From positions 1 to 64,000 of the forward strand of contig NZ_JAHXBF010000031.1 in the NCBI RefSeq assembly GCF_020103695.1: DNA of 64,000 nt. The letters are read 5' to 3'. Under the pieces are notes generated by a model that ran no database searches, was not told the origin of the DNA, and saw nothing but the letters and a program-made list of their open reading frames with translations. This document shows positions 62,209 to 64,000 of this stretch, in pieces. Each line of letters opens with the position of its first letter. Position 1 is the stretch's first letter. The position numbers and the translations under genes are program-made. This DNA is from Hyalangium versicolor (GTDB taxonomy: Bacteria > Myxococcota > Myxococcia > Myxococcales > Myxococcaceae).

Positions 62209-64000
62209 TTACGAAGCGTGGGAGGGCTCCCCCTCCCCTGGAGACCAGAGCCTCAGGCTCTCCTGGGCCTGGCGCTCGTAGGCGAACGTCCCCTGTTCGT
62301 GCGCGACGGCAATAGCCTGGAGCAGGCATTCCCGTCCCGCTTGCTCCTGACCAAGCGCGCGGAGCGCCATTCCTCGCACCCGATACAGTTCTGGTGCGTA
62401 GGAGATTTCTTCCGTCACCTTCAGCACGTTCAACGCCTCGTCCACCACTGCCAGCGCCTCCTGGGGCTGCCCCAGCTTCAGGTAGATCTCCGCCAGCAAG
62501 CCCAGGTTGTAGGTCATGCCGGCCATGATGCCCGAGGCTCGCCAGTGGGCGATGGCCTTCTGCATGCCCTCCAGCCCCAGCTGGGGTTGCCCCAGCTCAG
62601 ACAAGGCCCAACTTCGGACGATCGTCGCCCAGGTTTGCGCGACGCGGAACCCATACTCGCGGCTGACGGCGATGGCCTTGTCAGCCCACTTGAGGGAGCA
62701 CGAGACATCCCGTCGGAGCTGACACGCCACGGCCAGGTAGCTCAGCACCGTGGCCAGGGTGTGGGTATGACCGATCCGGGTCGCGAGCTCGAGTGCATCC
62801 TGCCCATACTGGACGGCCTGCTCCGTCTCACCGAGCGGTGAGAGGATGATGGAGCCATACGCCAACGCCGCCGCCATCGGCTCGACCCAATACCTCACGG
62901 CCATGACCCGGCTCTCCTCGATGCTGAACTTCGCGCAGGTCACCGCGCGCCGGGTGCACTCACGAGCCTCTTGCATCCGTCCCCAGGTGCAGAAGTCCAT
63001 GGCCATCATCTGGTAGCCCAGAACCCGGAGTTCGCGGCTGTGATGGCGCTGGCCCAGCTCCACCAGACGCTCCGCCAGCTCGTGGGCCAGGGAGACCTCC
63101 TTGCGAGCGAAGTAGTAGGCAAAAGCGCCCCAGAACGACAACTCCAGCCGAGGCAGTTCCTCGCCCACTTCCTCGAGCAGCTCCCGAGCTCGCGCGTATG
63201 TCTGCTCCACCTCGGGTGTGCGGTAGCCCTGCACCTGCACCAGGGGTGTGCCCAGAGAGATCAGGAGCTGAAGCTCCTCGCCCTTGCGCTTGTCCGCATC
63301 GGGCATGAGGCGCAGCAACTTCAAGGCATATGTCAGGTGGCTGATGGCCTCCAGGTTGGCCGAACGCCGGCTGGCGCGGATTCCCGCCTGCGTCCAATAG
63401 GGAATGGCCAGTGCGAACTCCCCCGCGTCCGTGTGGTGGTGCGCCAGCAACTCCGGCTTCTGCTCCGCCACTTCCGGAAACGCCTCTTTCAGGACCCGTG
63501 CGATCTGATGGTGGTAGCGCCGCCGTGTACTGCGCAGGATGGACTGACAAGCCGCATCCTGGATGAGGGCATGCCGGAACTGGTACCCCGGCTCGGAGTT
63601 CTCGTCCTGCCGCTGGAGCAAACCCGCGGAGACCAGCTCGTCCAGATCCCGACTCAGGGCGGCCTCGCTGCGTCGCGTGAGCGCCGACAGCAGCGCATGG
63701 GTGAACGTGCGCCCCACCACCGCGCAAAGCTGCGCCAGGCCCTTCTGCCGGAAGGGAAGCATGTCCAACCGCGCGAGCAGCAGCTCGTGCAGCGTCGCTG
63801 GGATGGAGGCTGGGAGTTCGCCACTGGCCGGCGCCCGCTCCAGTACCATGCGCGTCATCTCCTCCACGAAGAGCGGAACGCCGTCCGTCTTCGCCACGAG
63901 CTGCCGCACCGTCTCCTCCGGAAGCGGCCTGTCCCGGGCGGCCTCGTGGACCAGGGCTGCGGTGCGCTCCGCCGAGAGCCGCTCCAGCGTGAGCCGGTGG
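62209..64000 (-). CDS. C-terminal part of an ATPase/TPR signalling protein, cut by the window edge
   Basis: About 597 codons are visible; the N-terminus lies to the right. The first visible part, VRQLVAKTDGVPLFVEEMTRM and LLLARLDMLPFRQKGLAQLCAVVGRTF, is the end of a STAND/AAA_16 ATPase module as found behind adenylate-cyclase or Ser/Thr-kinase domains. The helix-rich remainder (about 170 to the end) is TPR-like, with AIPYWTQAGIRASRRSANLE, EAISHLTYALKLL, GLLAEIYLKLGQPQEALAVV and YRVRGMALRALGQEQAGREC. The usual architecture is kinase or cyclase, then ATPase, then TPR, which would make this a multi-input regulator; the catalytic head cannot be seen here. It converges with the PilT-like gene. Confidence 0.85.
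   Translation of the reverse strand, partial: HRLTLERLSAERTAALVHEAARDRPLPEETVRQLVAKTDGVPLFVEEMTRMVLERAPASGELPASIPATLHELLLARLDMLPFRQKGLAQLCAVVGRTFTHALLSALTRRSEAALSRDLDELVSAGLLQRQDENSEPGYQFRHALIQDAACQSILRSTRRRYHHQIARVLKEAFPEVAEQKPELLAHHHTDAGEFALAIPYWTQAGIRASRRSANLEAISHLTYALKLLRLMPDADKRKGEELQLLISLGTPLVQVQGYRTPEVEQTYARARELLEEVGEELPRLELSFWGAFAYYFARKEVSLAHELAERLVELGQRHHSRELRVLGYQMMAMDFCTWGRMQEARECTRRAVTCAKFSIEESRVMAVRYWVEPMAAALAYGSIILSPLGETEQAVQYGQDALELATRIGHTHTLATVLSYLAVACQLRRDVSCSLKWADKAIAVSREYGFRVAQTWATIVRSWALSELGQPQLGLEGMQKAIAHWRASGIMAGMTYNLGLLAEIYLKLGQPQEALAVVDEALNVLKVTEEISYAPELYRVRGMALRALGQEQAGRECLLQAIAVAHEQGTFAYERQAQESLRLWSPGEGEPSHAS

Overview
This window is high-GC bacterial chromosome whose gene content points to a myxobacterium (Myxococcota, probably suborder Cystobacterineae). 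The evidence is a C-terminal MYXO-CTERM-type sorting tail on an amidase, eukaryote-like Ser/Thr kinases with PEGA or Cys-rich tails, a DUF2378-like protein, multi-domain histidine kinases, many lipoproteins and two HEAT-repeat proteins. The species assignment is inference; no rRNA is present.

Region 1 (1-5000) is the accessory part. The left edge holds the end of an IS3-type insertion sequence that has landed in a gene already broken by a frameshift. It is followed by an unrecognised gene, a 720-base stretch with a palindrome and a coding remnant, and two convergent Mrr-type restriction endonuclease genes (2779-3789 and 3895-4827) with no methyltransferase. This ends at a tRNA-Leu(GAG) gene with a clear terminator.

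Region 2 (5000-30000) is mostly core. It contains gap-pgk-tpiA-secG-tRNA-Leu (glycolysis plus a Sec translocon subunit), a large exported amidase, a long diacylglycerol-kinase-family protein, an FAD dehydrogenase, an RlmI-like methyltransferase, an OB/HD nuclease coupled to a c-di-GMP-reader-like multidomain protein, metG-HEAT-tatD, and holB-holA (clamp-loader delta-prime and delta).

Region 3 (30000-43100) is rich in envelope and signalling genes: an MscS channel with a cyclic-nucleotide-binding domain, a duplicated-domain exported protein, a membrane Ser/Thr kinase, panE, and a translationally coupled set made of a Ser/Thr kinase, a TPR/PEGA protein, a small lipoprotein and a PstS-like binding protein. 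A TGTCAC repeat array sits directly in front of that set. A PPP-family phosphatase, an NGLSA-repeat lipoprotein and a GST follow.

Region 4 (43100-57500) has an OmpR-type two-component pair directly followed by a complete MacA-MacB-TolC-like efflux set (overlapping or near-overlapping genes), then a histidine kinase overlapping a receiver-kinase hybrid whose phosphoacceptor His is replaced by Asn. MOSC, DUF2378-like, DUF2891 and covalent-FAD amine oxidase genes follow.

Region 5 (57500-64000) carries a hemerythrin-domain protein, a Sel1-type lipoprotein with a strong terminator, a small unknown gene coupled to a PilT-family ATPase with an extra N-terminal domain, and the C-terminal part of an ATPase/TPR signalling protein that runs off the right edge.

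The best candidates for something undescribed are the kinase/PEGA/lipoprotein/binding-protein operon with its repeat operator, the MshEN / degenerate HD-GYP / pseudo-receiver / PATAN reader coupled to a nuclease, the kinase pair with the missing phosphoacceptor, and the PilT-like protein with its partner gene.
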